Part shown: positions 47,850-57,199 of the stretch, in pieces | Position numbering within the stretch: position 1 is the first letter of the stretch | Layout: each line of letters begins with the position of its first letter | From: Rhizobium sp. 2MFCol3.1 | GTDB taxonomy: Bacteria > Pseudomonadota > Alphaproteobacteria > Rhizobiales > Rhizobiaceae | Assembly (NCBI RefSeq): GCF_000377565.1 | Contig: NZ_KB898353.1 | Location: 248,001 to 312,000 of the forward strand | Direction: 5' to 3' | Length of the DNA stretch: 64,000 bases | Program-made: the position numbers and the translations under genes | Notes under the pieces: model-generated | What the model was told of the DNA's origin: nothing | Database searches by the model: none | Seen by the model: the letters and a program-made list of their open reading frames with translations, nothing else

Positions 47850-48736
47850 TCAGGTCCCCGCCGCTTTGTCGAGGCGAAGAACCCCGATGATGATGATTGC
47901 GACCAGTGCGACGAGCAGGAAGACCCAGGTCGAGGCAGCCGAGCCGACGCCGAGTTCCTGGAAGCTGATCAGCCGGTCGCGGGCATAGATCGATACGGTC
48001 ATGACGTTTTCGTTGCTCGCAGCCAGAACGTAAGCAAGGTCGAACATTCTGAGCGCGTCTAGAACGCGGAAAAGAACGGCGACGCCGATGGCCGGGCGCA
48101 GCATCGGAAGGGTGATCGACCAGAAGCGCTTCCAGGCGGGGATGCCGTCCACTTCGGCGGCTTCGAAGATCTCCGGCGATATCAGCTGCAGACCGGCGAG
48201 GATGAGCAGCACCATGAAAGGCGTGGTCATCCACACGTCGATGAAAATGACGACGCCCATGATCAGCGAGCTGCTGGCCGTCCAGGCGATACCGTGATCC
48301 ACAACGCCGAGGCCCGTCAAGATCTTGTTGATGACGCCGAACTGATCGTTGAGCATCCATTCCCAGATCTTGGTGGCGACAACGACAGGAATGGCCCACG
48401 GCACCAGAATGGCGGCGCGCGCGAGGCCGCGGCCCGGGATCATCTCGTTGAGCAGCAGTGCGATCGCAAGCCCGAGCGCCGTCTCGATTGCGACCGAGAT
48501 GATCGTGAACACCAGCGTGTTCTTCACTGCAACCCACCAGCTGTGGTCGTTGATGACCTCCATGAAGTTGTCGAGACCGACCATGGAATAGACGGATGGG
48601 TCGTCGAGATAGGCGTCGGTGAAGGAGAAGAAGAAGGTCCGGCTCAGCGGCCAAACGGCGACCAACAGGATGACGGCGATGACGGGAACCAGAAACAGCC
48701 ATGCGGCCCGGTAATCGCGGCGGGCAAGTTTGGCGC

Positions 48737-48740
<4 letters not shown>
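47850..48740 (-). CDS. Carbohydrate ABC transporter permease (MalF type)
   Basis: A 296-residue inner-membrane permease. The EAA loop is PEIFEAAEVDGIPAWKRFW, and membrane segments include WLFLVPVIAVILLVAVWPL and STWVFLLVALVAIIIIGVL. The start codon overlaps the upstream ATPase stop by four bases (ATGA), showing translational coupling. It forms a heterodimer with the MalG-type permease that follows. Confidence 0.93.
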
Positions 48741-49852
<1,112 letters not shown>

Positions 49853-49919
49853 TTTTCACCCGGACTTGATCACGATAAAAGGCTCGCCCCCTTGCCGGCG
49901 GCGATTTGCGATGCGCGAG

Positions 49920-49951
49920 ACGAGGGCAGACCGCTATGGGCCTGCCCTCGT
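49920..49951 (-). repeat. Intra-operon stem-loop between binding-protein and ATPase genes
   Basis: Perfect 10-bp arms ACGAGGGCAG and CTGCCCTCGT around a 12-base loop, 15 bp past the binding-protein stop. No T-run follows. Such hairpins protect the binding-protein mRNA and reduce expression of downstream genes. Confidence 0.6.
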
Positions 49952-49966
49952 GCGTTCAGTCGAGGC

Positions 49967-51223
49967 TCAACGGCTTTCCTTGAGCTTTTCCAGTCGCCCG
50001 GCGAGCGAGGTCAGGCCGGACTTGATATCGCCACCGCCGGACAGCATGTCGTGGACGGAGCGATAGAAGGCCTGCGACACGCGGTTGTAGCTGGTGCCGG
50101 TATAGCCCGAGGGACGCACGGCGCTATCGGCGAAGGCCTGCTGGTTGTCCTTGAGGAAGGGGATCTTCGCCAGCACGTCCGGGTCGGTGTAGAGCGCCGG
50201 GATCGACGGATTGACCGCATCCTGCAGCGCGCGCTTCTTCTGCATGTCGGGGCCGGTGATGAAGTTCACGAAATCCGCCGCGACGTCAGCCTTGGCGCTG
50301 TACTTCGAAACGCCGTAATACATCGGGCCGAGGCATCCGCTCGACTTCTGGCCTTCCATGCCGACGGGCAGCGGCATGACGCCGACCTTGTCGACAACTG
50401 CGCTGCCTTCCTTGTGCGACGTGCCCCAGACATAGGGCCAGTTGCGGTGGAATACGGCGTTGCCGGATTCGAAGACGGCGCGAGAGGCTTCCTCGTCATA
50501 GTTCAGCGTACCCTCGGGGCTGATCGAGCCGATCCAGCCCTTGGCCTTCTCGATCGCTTCGGCGGCCTTCGGATTGTCGATGGTCACCTTGCCATCGTCG
50601 GAGATGATCGTGCCGCCGCCATTCGATGCAACAAGCTCGATCGCGTCGCAGGTCAGGCCTTCATAGCTCTTGGCCTGCCAGGCGTAACCCCACATGTCGC
50701 CCTTGCCGTCGGCGCGCTCCTTGTCCTGGATTTCCTTGGCCGTGGCGGCCAGCTCATCCCAGGTCTTCGGCGGCTGCTTGCCGTATTTCTCGAGTAGATC
50801 CTTGCGGTAGAACATCAGCCCGACGTCCATGTAGGCAGGCATGGCGACCAGATTGCCGTCTAGCTTGGCGGCATTAAGCGTCGAGGCGAAGTGCTTGTCC
50901 TGATCGGCCTGCGGGATGACGGTCTTCAGGTCGAGAAGGCCGTTTTTGAACATGCCGAGCCAGATGACGTCGAGGAAAAGCACGTCGATGTCGGTCGACT
51001 TTGCGGCAATCAGCTGCTGATAGATCGGGATCGCGTCATCGAGCAGCGCCGGCATCTTGTTGATCTTCGCTTCATTGCCCGTCTTCTCCTTCCAGGCATT
51101 GGCGACATTGGTGCACAGCTCGAATTCCGTCGGCGCGCAAAATACGGAAATCGTCTCAGCGTGGGCCGTTCCGCTCCAGAGGGCGGCGGAGAACGCGAGG
51201 GCGGCAAGGCTCTTCTTAAGCAT
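49967..51223 (-). CDS. ABC transporter extracellular sugar-binding protein
   Basis: A 418-residue periplasmic binding protein of family 1 (maltose/trehalose-binding-like). The signal peptide is KSLAALAFSAALWSGTAHA, cleaved before ETISVFCAP. Family motifs: DIDVLFLDVIWLGMFKNGLL, AMPAYMDVGLMFYRKDLLEK, TWDELAATAKEIQ and AVFHRNWPYVW. It resembles ThuE-like trehalose/maltose binders of rhizobia. It is the first gene of the transport operon, divergent from the GntR regulator, with a palindromic operator in the shared region. Confidence 0.92.
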   Translation of the reverse strand: MLKKSLAALAFSAALWSGTAHAETISVFCAPTEFELCTNVANAWKEKTGNEAKINKMPALLDDAIPIYQQLIAAKSTDIDVLFLDVIWLGMFKNGLLDLKTVIPQADQDKHFASTLNAAKLDGNLVAMPAYMDVGLMFYRKDLLEKYGKQPPKTWDELAATAKEIQDKERADGKGDMWGYAWQAKSYEGLTCDAIELVASNGGGTIISDDGKVTIDNPKAAEAIEKAKGWIGSISPEGTLNYDEEASRAVFESGNAVFHRNWPYVWGTSHKEGSAVVDKVGVMPLPVGMEGQKSSGCLGPMYYGVSKYSAKADVAADFVNFITGPDMQKKRALQDAVNPSIPALYTDPDVLAKIPFLKDNQQAFADSAVRPSGYTGTSYNRVSQAFYRSVHDMLSGGGDIKSGLTSLAGRLEKLKESR

Positions 51224-51292
51224 GATGGGTTCCCTTGATTGTGATAATGCACGGCATCGTCGGGGCTCTTCTGGCTCCTTGCCATCAATAGG

Positions 51293-51308
51293 ACTGGTTA
51301 TGACCAGT
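51293..51308. promoter_or_regulatory. GntR-type operator between regulator and sugar transporter
   Basis: ACTGGTTATGACCAGT is an inverted repeat with 6-bp arms. It contains TGGT-N4-ACCA, close to the half-site pattern of HutC-subfamily GntR operators. It ends one base before the regulator's ATG at 51310 and lies 70 bp from the transporter start, so it fits autorepression plus transporter control. Confidence 0.65.
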
Positions 51309-51309
51309 T

Positions 51310-52185
51310 ATGTCAATATGGACTTTCGAGAGAATTGCGTTGAAGATGACATTGGCAGAGGCGGCCAAGGCCCGGGGAAAATCGAATTTGAAGACGCTCG
51401 AAACCGAGGACACATTGATCGCAACACGCGGCGTCATCGATCGCGACGACCCGCGGCCACTGCACAAACAGGTGTATGAGGCGCTGCTGGCGGCAATCAG
51501 CGACGGGCGTCTGCCGCTGCGCGGCAAGCTGCCTTCAGAGCGTGAACTCGTCGATCTCTACGATGTGAGCCGGATCACCATTCGCCACGCGGTGCGCGAA
51601 CTCATCCAGCAGGGGGTGGTGCATAGCCAGCCCGGCAAGGGGCTCTATGTCACGGAACGCGGCGACGGTTTCGAGCTTCAGGTGCTGAAGAGCTTCACCA
51701 GCATTGCGCTGGCCAATGGTCGTGCGCCGGGCCACCAGCTGATCGAGGCAAGCCTCGTGCGGGCACCGCTCGAAGTCAGCAGGCCGCTCTTTCTCGCCCC
51801 CGGCGCGGAGGTCGTGGTGCTATCGCGTCTGCGTTTGCTCGACGATATTCCGGCGGTGATCCAGACCGACTGGATTCCGGCCGGGCGTGTGCCTGGGCTG
51901 CTCGATCTCGATTGGGGCATCGCCAACCGCTCTCTCTATGAAGAGCTGCGCCAGCGCTACGGCATATTTCCGAAACGTGGCCAGACGACGCTGAGCGCCC
52001 GTCTGGCGGGCGACGACGAGGCGCGATTGCTGCAACTCGCGCCGCCGGCGGCAGTCCTGACGGTCGACCAAATCGCCTTCGACGATCGCAATCGGCCGGT
52101 CAACATGACCGCGCTCGTGCACCATCCGGCCCGTTACCCGCTGACGTTGCTGCAATCGGAAACCGGCGATTTCACGCAATACTGA
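51310..52185 (+). CDS. GntR family transcriptional regulator (HutC-type)
   Basis: A 291-residue regulator. The winged helix is LHKQVYEALLAAISDGRLPL, then KLPSERELVDLYDVSRITIRHAVRELIQQGV, followed by QPGKGLYV. The C-terminal UTRA effector domain (about residues 135-285) shows SLVRAPLEVSRPLFLAPGAE, VVVLSRLRLLDDIPAVIQ and RSLYEELRQRYGI. It is longer at the N-terminus than usual by about 35 residues; an ATG 12 codons later (51346) is a possible true start. Divergent placement suggests it represses the sugar transporter until its ligand, perhaps a sugar phosphate, binds. Confidence 0.92.
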   Translation: MSIWTFERIALKMTLAEAAKARGKSNLKTLETEDTLIATRGVIDRDDPRPLHKQVYEALLAAISDGRLPLRGKLPSERELVDLYDVSRITIRHAVRELIQQGVVHSQPGKGLYVTERGDGFELQVLKSFTSIALANGRAPGHQLIEASLVRAPLEVSRPLFLAPGAEVVVLSRLRLLDDIPAVIQTDWIPAGRVPGLLDLDWGIANRSLYEELRQRYGIFPKRGQTTLSARLAGDDEARLLQLAPPAAVLTVDQIAFDDRNRPVNMTALVHHPARYPLTLLQSETGDFTQY

Positions 52186-52214
52186 TTGGTGAATGTATCC
52201 GCTGAGGGCTCGCC

Positions 52215-53555
52215 TTAGCCGTCTAGGGCGAAGCGGTCCTCATCGAATTCCTCCTCGGCAAATTCGTCGGTGTCGCTATCCATCGCCGGACCGACGTCTT
52301 CGAGCGTCGTCAGGCGCATGCCTGATGGCCGTGGTGCGGTCATCTCGATCTTCATACCCGGTGGCTGCAAGGCCCAAGCGACCAGCGCCTTGCCGGACAT
52401 GGCGCCGACGCCTGCCGATACGACCTGCGGTTCCCGAGGAGCGACCGCGGTCATGTCGGGGCGCTTTGCCGCCCCGCCGGCAAGCGAGCCGCCTGCGTGG
52501 AGGGCGAAGAGCAGCTGGCCAGCCGATCCCTTGCCGGTGACGGCGGTGGCGAGCAGGACTGGCGCGGCGGGCGTGGGAACGCTTGCCGTGACGGTTTCAT
52601 CGAGCGCCGGCCTGAAAGTCGGCAGCGGCACGGTGAGGGAGGCCAGGTCAGGAACCTTGCTATCGGTGTTGTCGGCGCGCGGCGTCGGCCGGGCAAGCTG
52701 AAGCTCGAGGCCGCGTTCGGCACGCGTCTGCGGCACAGGCAGCATTGCGGTTACGAGAGCGCGGGAGGGTGCCGGAGCGCCTTCGTCATCATCGCTCTCA
52801 GGCGTGCGGATGGTCTCGATTGCCACAGGGCGATTGCGCTTCTTCTGGTCGGCGAGCGCCAGCTCGTAGCCGGGCAAGGCACGGCCATCGGCCGGCAGAT
52901 GCAGCGTGCGGCCGCTTGGGAAGAGCCGTGCCAATTCCATGCGCGACATGCGCGGCCAGGCGCGAACATTGCCCACATCGAGATGCACGAAAGGCGAGCC
53001 GGACGTCGGATAATAGCCGACGCCGCCCACCTGCATCTGCATGGCGAGGCCGCGCAGCGTGGCGAGCTTTACGCCCGGAATATAGAAGTCCATCGCCTTG
53101 CCGAGCATATGCTGGCTCTTCTTGGCGACACCTGTCACCCGCGAGCGGGTGCGCAGCATGTTGTTCGTGGCCGGAGAGCGGTAGGCGGAGACGACGTGAA
53201 TGGGTTCCTTGGCGCCGCTGCGCTGGTACACTTCCCAAACCAGATCGAGCAGGCGCGGATCCATCTTGGTCGGTTCGTTGCGGCGCCAGTCGCGCAGGAA
53301 GCGGTTGATCTGCGCCAGGCCCTTCGGATCGAACTTGCCGTTGCGCTTGAAGACGATGGTCGCCCGCTCTCCCGTGTGGGTGAAATAGAGTTTCAGCGCG
53401 CGGTCGTCGGCGGCCGCCTGTGCGGCGCCGGCCATGGCCGCGAATATGATCAGGGCGATCATCACCATTCGGTGCGCGGCAAGCGACACAGCCAGGGCCA
53501 GCATGGTCACGGGAACGGAAAAGACTGCATGGTACACGAACACGACTTCCGTCAT
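52215..53555 (-). CDS. DUF882 / M15-like peptidoglycan peptidase family protein
   Basis: A 446-residue exported protein. An N-terminal hydrophobic stretch (MVMIALIIFAAMAGAAQA) serves as signal peptide or anchor. The YcbK-like zinc domain (about residues 55-215) has HVVSAYRSPATNNML, SQHMLGKAMDFYIPG and SPFVHLDVGN, supplying the His, Asp and His ligands typical of D-Ala-D-Ala carboxypeptidase-like enzymes. The remaining 230 residues are low-complexity, proline/alanine-rich and acidic at the end (DSDTDEFAEEEFDED). The start is uncertain: ATG 53555 has no good ribosome site, and later starts just before the hydrophobic stretch are possible. Confidence 0.82.
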   Translation of the reverse strand: MTEVVFVYHAVFSVPVTMLALAVSLAAHRMVMIALIIFAAMAGAAQAAADDRALKLYFTHTGERATIVFKRNGKFDPKGLAQINRFLRDWRRNEPTKMDPRLLDLVWEVYQRSGAKEPIHVVSAYRSPATNNMLRTRSRVTGVAKKSQHMLGKAMDFYIPGVKLATLRGLAMQMQVGGVGYYPTSGSPFVHLDVGNVRAWPRMSRMELARLFPSGRTLHLPADGRALPGYELALADQKKRNRPVAIETIRTPESDDDEGAPAPSRALVTAMLPVPQTRAERGLELQLARPTPRADNTDSKVPDLASLTVPLPTFRPALDETVTASVPTPAAPVLLATAVTGKGSAGQLLFALHAGGSLAGGAAKRPDMTAVAPREPQVVSAGVGAMSGKALVAWALQPPGMKIEMTAPRPSGMRLTTLEDVGPAMDSDTDEFAEEEFDEDRFALDG

Positions 53556-53868
53556 TGTTGAAGGGTGCGAAGGCCGGATGCTTGCGATCGGCGAGGTCGC
53601 TTTGCAGCCGATTATGGTCAACAGATTCCTAACGTATCGTTTATGAGGAATGGATTATCGGGACAGTGGGACCGCGCGTGGCCTTACTGCTTGGGCGTTC
53701 GGCGGATCGGGCGCGGCGCGGAAGGTGGGGAAGGCGCGCGCAGCCGGGTGGCCGTTTGTCGAGCGTCCCGCAAAGCGACATGGCCGCAAGAAAAGCGCGC
53801 GACGGTCACAATCCTGTCGCTTCGATCCTTATCTCTTGGGACATGATTCCAGAATGGAGGAGCGAGAA
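53556..53868. other. Intergenic region between divergent genes
   Basis: About 310 bp holding the promoters of the DUF882 gene and the small exported protein. An open frame covers 53650-53868 in phase with the latter, but its translation is Arg-rich and unlike a leader, so I leave it out. Confidence 0.4.
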
Positions 53869-54267
53869 TTGAATAATCTATACAAGATGTTGGCAATTGC
53901 CGTGGGAACGACGGCAACGATGGTGGCGCCGATCGCGGCGGCCCAAGCGCCGGCCGCCGACCCGCTTGTCGGTCGGGCGTGGATCGAAACCAAATCGCAA
54001 TCCGGCCTGCCCGGCGTGATGATGGTGTTCATGGCCGATGGCAGCCTGCTGATGGATTCCTGCTGGGAAACATATGCGCTACGCAAATGGAGCCGCACTT
54101 CTCACGATACCGTTACCTGGGACGAGGATGGCGCCAAAATCACCGCGAAGGTGAAATCGGTGTCGCCGAGCCAGCTGACCCTGAGCGTGAAAGCCGGCAA
54201 GGATACGGTCGAGCACCGCTACAGCGTCGCCAAGGTGCCGTATGTCTGCCCTGACATGAAGCGCTGA
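53869..54267 (+). CDS. Small exported protein of unknown function
   Basis: A 132-residue protein starting at TTG 53869, chosen because GGAGG lies eight bases upstream and because the start then leads straight into a signal peptide (LAIAVGTTATMVAPIAAAQA). The mature part is beta-rich: RAWIETKSQSGLPGVMMVFM, DGSLLMDSCWETYALRKW, ITAKVKSVSPSQLTLSVKAG, HRYSVAKVPYVCPDMK. Two cysteines could form a disulfide. It resembles small lipocalin-like stress proteins but I assign no family. It converges with the CorC-like gene at a strong hairpin. Confidence 0.75.
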   Translation: MNNLYKMLAIAVGTTATMVAPIAAAQAPAADPLVGRAWIETKSQSGLPGVMMVFMADGSLLMDSCWETYALRKWSRTSHDTVTWDEDGAKITAKVKSVSPSQLTLSVKAGKDTVEHRYSVAKVPYVCPDMKR

Positions 54268-54281
54268 GCTAGGCATTGTGC

Positions 54282-54315
54282 CGCGAGCGGATATCCTGAC
54301 CGGATACCGCTCGCG
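54282..54315. terminator. Bidirectional terminator hairpin
   Basis: Arms CGCGAGCGG(A)TATCC and GGATACCGCTCGCG with a single bulged A and a 5-base loop, giving 14 base pairs. It lies between two convergent genes. T-runs are weak on both sides. Confidence 0.6.
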
Positions 54316-54333
54316 ACATGTCTTCCGAAGTGA

Positions 54334-55635
54334 TTACTCGACGTCGGCCGTTTGGCGCGTGTCCAGCGAGCTGACCAGGATCTTGTCGATCCGTCGCCCG
54401 TCGAGGTCGATGACCTCGAAGCGCCAGCCATCCTTGGTGAAGCTTTCGCCAAGCACCGGAAGGTGCTTCAGCTCCTCGAGAACGAGACCTGCGACTGTCT
54501 GGTATTCGAGATCGTCGCCAAGCTTCAGGCTCATGAATTCAGCGAACTCGTCGATCGGCGTCCAGCCGGACACCAGATAGGAGCCGTCGTCGCGGCGCGC
54601 GATCGCCTGTTCGTCGGTCGGGCCATCCTGCAGCGCGCCCATGATCGCTTCCATGATGTCGCCGGAGGAAATGACACCTTCGAAGTGTCCGTACTCGTCG
54701 AAGACAAGCACCATGTGCACGGGCGACGTCCGGATCGCCTGGATGACGCTGATGGCATTGGAAAGATCGGAGACGATCGGCACGTCCTGTGTGATCGCCT
54801 TCAGATCGGCGGTGCCATCGACGGACATGGCGTCGTAGAAATCCTTGACCGCAAGCACGCCGAGCACCTCGTCCGAACTGCCCTTTCTGACCGGCAGGCG
54901 CGAGCGCTTGGTGTTGTGCAGCTGGGCGCGGATCTCCTCCAGGCTGTCGTCCACGTCGATGATCTCGACGTCGCGTCGCGGCGTCATCAGCGCGCGCGCG
55001 GTGCGGTCGGCAAGCCGCATCACGCCGGAGATCATGGCGGATTCCTCGCTCTCGATCACGCCTGCGGATTGCGCTTCTGCGAGGACCGTCTTGATTTCCT
55101 CGTCGGAGACATTGTCGCCGCCCTTACCGGATTGTCCGAGCAGCTTCAGCACGAGTTTGCCGGAAGCATCGAGCAGCCAGACCAGCGGTAGCGCCATCTT
55201 CGACAGGACCGCCATGGAGGGCGCGACCTTTGCGGCCACAGCTTCAGGTTCCCGCAGCGCGATCTGCTTCGGCACCAGTTCGCCGACGATCAGCGACAGA
55301 TAGGTGATGGCGATGACCACGGTGCCGACGCCCACGGCATCGGCCACCGTCGGCGACATGCCCTGAAGCTGCAGCCAGGCCGTCAGGCGGCTACCGAGCG
55401 TGGCGCCCGAGAAGGCGCCGGAGAGAACGCCGACGAGCGTGATGCCGATCTGCACGGTCGACAGGAACCTGCCGGGGTTCTCGGCAAGTTTTATGGCTTG
55501 TGCGGCTCCTCTGCTTCCGTGATCGGCGAGAACTTTGAGGCGGGCGGGCCTGGAAGACACGACAGCCAATTCCGACATGGCGAGCACACCATTCAGGATG
55601 GTGAGCAAGACCACAATTCCAATTTCGAGAAACAC
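54334..55635 (-). CDS. CNNM/CorC (hemolysin-like) family membrane protein
   Basis: A 433-residue protein. It has a DUF21/CNNM membrane domain with four hydrophobic segments (LEIGIVVLLTILNGVLAMSELAV, TVQIGITLVGVLSGAFSG, VVIAITYLSLIVGELVPKQIA, LPLVWLLDASGKLVLK). A CBS pair follows (LMTPRRDVEIIDVDDSLEEI, GVLAVKDFYDAM, VIQAIRTSPVHMVLVFDEYG), then a C-terminal CorC_HlyC domain. Such proteins act in divalent-cation (magnesium/cobalt) export or homeostasis. The start is GTG 55635 with AAGGG five bases upstream; a GTG 16 codons earlier is less likely. Confidence 0.92.
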   Translation of the reverse strand: MFLEIGIVVLLTILNGVLAMSELAVVSSRPARLKVLADHGSRGAAQAIKLAENPGRFLSTVQIGITLVGVLSGAFSGATLGSRLTAWLQLQGMSPTVADAVGVGTVVIAITYLSLIVGELVPKQIALREPEAVAAKVAPSMAVLSKMALPLVWLLDASGKLVLKLLGQSGKGGDNVSDEEIKTVLAEAQSAGVIESEESAMISGVMRLADRTARALMTPRRDVEIIDVDDSLEEIRAQLHNTKRSRLPVRKGSSDEVLGVLAVKDFYDAMSVDGTADLKAITQDVPIVSDLSNAISVIQAIRTSPVHMVLVFDEYGHFEGVISSGDIMEAIMGALQDGPTDEQAIARRDDGSYLVSGWTPIDEFAEFMSLKLGDDLEYQTVAGLVLEELKHLPVLGESFTKDGWRFEVIDLDGRRIDKILVSSLDTRQTADVE

Positions 55636-55831
55636 AGGAGCCCTTGTTCGTTGACGATGATGACGCAAGATAGGTGTAATCACACCTGTTGCAAAGCGGC
55701 GGCTCCGATTTTATCGCGCGCGGAACCGGAGAATTCATCGTTGCCATGTGTTTGGTAAATTAGCATTTTAAGTCAGAAGAGCTTAACTTTCGTCTGCTAC
55801 ACAACCAGCCATACTTGTTGCGATCACGTGT

Positions 55832-56806
55832 ATGGCCGACGAAGAGATACTTCCACCAGAGATCCTGACTTCGATATTGATGCGAATGTTCGAGTTCGCA
55901 CCGATCGCCATGGCTGTGTCGACCAGCGACACCGAGACATCCAGCTACCTCAAGGTGAACGACGCCTATCTCAGGCTTACGGGCCTGAAATGGGAGGATA
56001 TCAGCGGTAGAACGTTGATCGCTGAGGGTGCCGCGATCAGCAGCCCGGCGCGCGATCGGCGTCATCGCATGCTCGCCGAAGACGGCGGCTATGTGCTGGA
56101 GGAAGTCGATATCCGTCACGCCGACGGAACGATCCTGCCAACGCTGATCTCCGCGCAGCGCACGGTCATCGATGGTGTGTCCTTCGATGTCGAAGTCATC
56201 CTCGACGTCTCCGCCCGCGTTCGCCATCAACACGAGATCGAGCTTGCGCTCCGCGCTTCGGCGCGCACCGATGCGCTGTCGGGCCTGCCCAATCGCGCCT
56301 GTTTCGATGAAGTTCTGGCCGAGCACCTCGAGCGGCGCGATGAGACCGACAAGCTCCTGGCGCTCGCCTTCATCGATTTCAACGGCTTCAAGGCTGTCAA
56401 CGACACGATGGGGCATGCCGCCGGCGACGAGGTGCTGAGGATCATCGCCAGCCGCTTCCGTGACAGCTTCCGCGCCAATGATTTCATCGCGCGCATCGGC
56501 GGCGACGAGTTCGTCGTTCTCCTCGAGGTTGATCCTTCGCATCTGAACGACGTGGAACTTACGCTCAAGGATGCGGTGGATCGCATCTTCAAACCGATCG
56601 CTGTCGAAGGTGTGGTTGTGGAATTGGGTGCTGCGATGGGCGTCACGCTTCTGCAGCCGGAGGACGACGCGGCTTCCTTTGTCAAGCGTGCGGATAATTA
56701 TATGTATCTGGCGAAGCAGACCGGTGATCGGCTGGCCATGATCTGGCTTGGGCAGCCCGGAAGCACCGAGGCGATCGCAAGGCTTGTGACCGGCACGACC
56801 GGCTAA
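55832..56806 (+). CDS. PAS-domain diguanylate cyclase (GGDEF)
   Basis: A 324-residue soluble protein that makes cyclic di-GMP from GTP. The PAS domain covers about residues 13-130 (FEFAPIAMAVSTSD, DAYLRLTGLKWEDISGRTL, EVDIRHADGTILPTL). The GGDEF domain covers 146-305, with DALSGLPNRACFDEVL, IDFNGFKAVNDTMGHAAGDE and an intact active site GGDEF (223-227). The inhibitory I-site RxxD is present as RAND (214-217), five residues before GGDEF. No EAL domain is present. It could control surface adhesion or polysaccharide traits encoded in the window. Confidence 0.95.
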   Translation: MADEEILPPEILTSILMRMFEFAPIAMAVSTSDTETSSYLKVNDAYLRLTGLKWEDISGRTLIAEGAAISSPARDRRHRMLAEDGGYVLEEVDIRHADGTILPTLISAQRTVIDGVSFDVEVILDVSARVRHQHEIELALRASARTDALSGLPNRACFDEVLAEHLERRDETDKLLALAFIDFNGFKAVNDTMGHAAGDEVLRIIASRFRDSFRANDFIARIGGDEFVVLLEVDPSHLNDVELTLKDAVDRIFKPIAVEGVVVELGAAMGVTLLQPEDDAASFVKRADNYMYLAKQTGDRLAMIWLGQPGSTEAIARLVTGTTG

Positions 56807-56837
56807 AGCCGTCTCGCCTGCCTTTCTGATATCGAGA

Positions 56838-57101
56838 TCAATATTCCGGCGGCAGCGGTAGCTCGGCGGCGGTGTCCTCAAGCTCGGCCTGCGCGGCCTT
56901 CATCGTTTCGTCTTCGCTGGTAAAGGGGTTGCTGTCGACGGAGGGCAGCTCGCCGTTCATGTCGGATACGCGGTAGAACCAATTTTCATTGGCGCCATTG
57001 ATCGTCAGCCGGAATCTGCCGTGGCTGGCATAGGCCCGGCCGGTCGTGTCGCGCTTCCAGATGGAGTGACGATGAGTTGTCCGCGTCCTGAACAGGCGCA
57101 T
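56838..57101 (-). CDS. Small hypothetical protein
   Basis: An 87-residue soluble protein with a basic N-terminus and an acidic C-terminus. Visible segments are FRLTINGANENWFYRVSDMNG (partly beta) and DETMKAAQAELEDTAAELPL (helical). I recognise no named family; similar small proteins occur in rhizobia. It starts with ATG 57101 and converges with the diguanylate cyclase gene. No partner gene is evident. Confidence 0.6.
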   Translation of the reverse strand: MRLFRTRTTHRHSIWKRDTTGRAYASHGRFRLTINGANENWFYRVSDMNGELPSVDSNPFTSEDETMKAAQAELEDTAAELPLPPEY

Positions 57102-57199
57102 TGCGCATCCTTTCCGCTGTTGATCACCCGGAATACTATCCCCGGTTTGTGATATAAAGCGCTGACGCCCGCAATGGTTTCACAGTTATTACCAAAACC

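Noticed and set aside
55684..55831. EcfG-type promoter between the CorC-like and diguanylate cyclase genes
   Set aside because: GGAAC and CGTT are present but only 13 bases apart, outside the 16-17 bp spacing.
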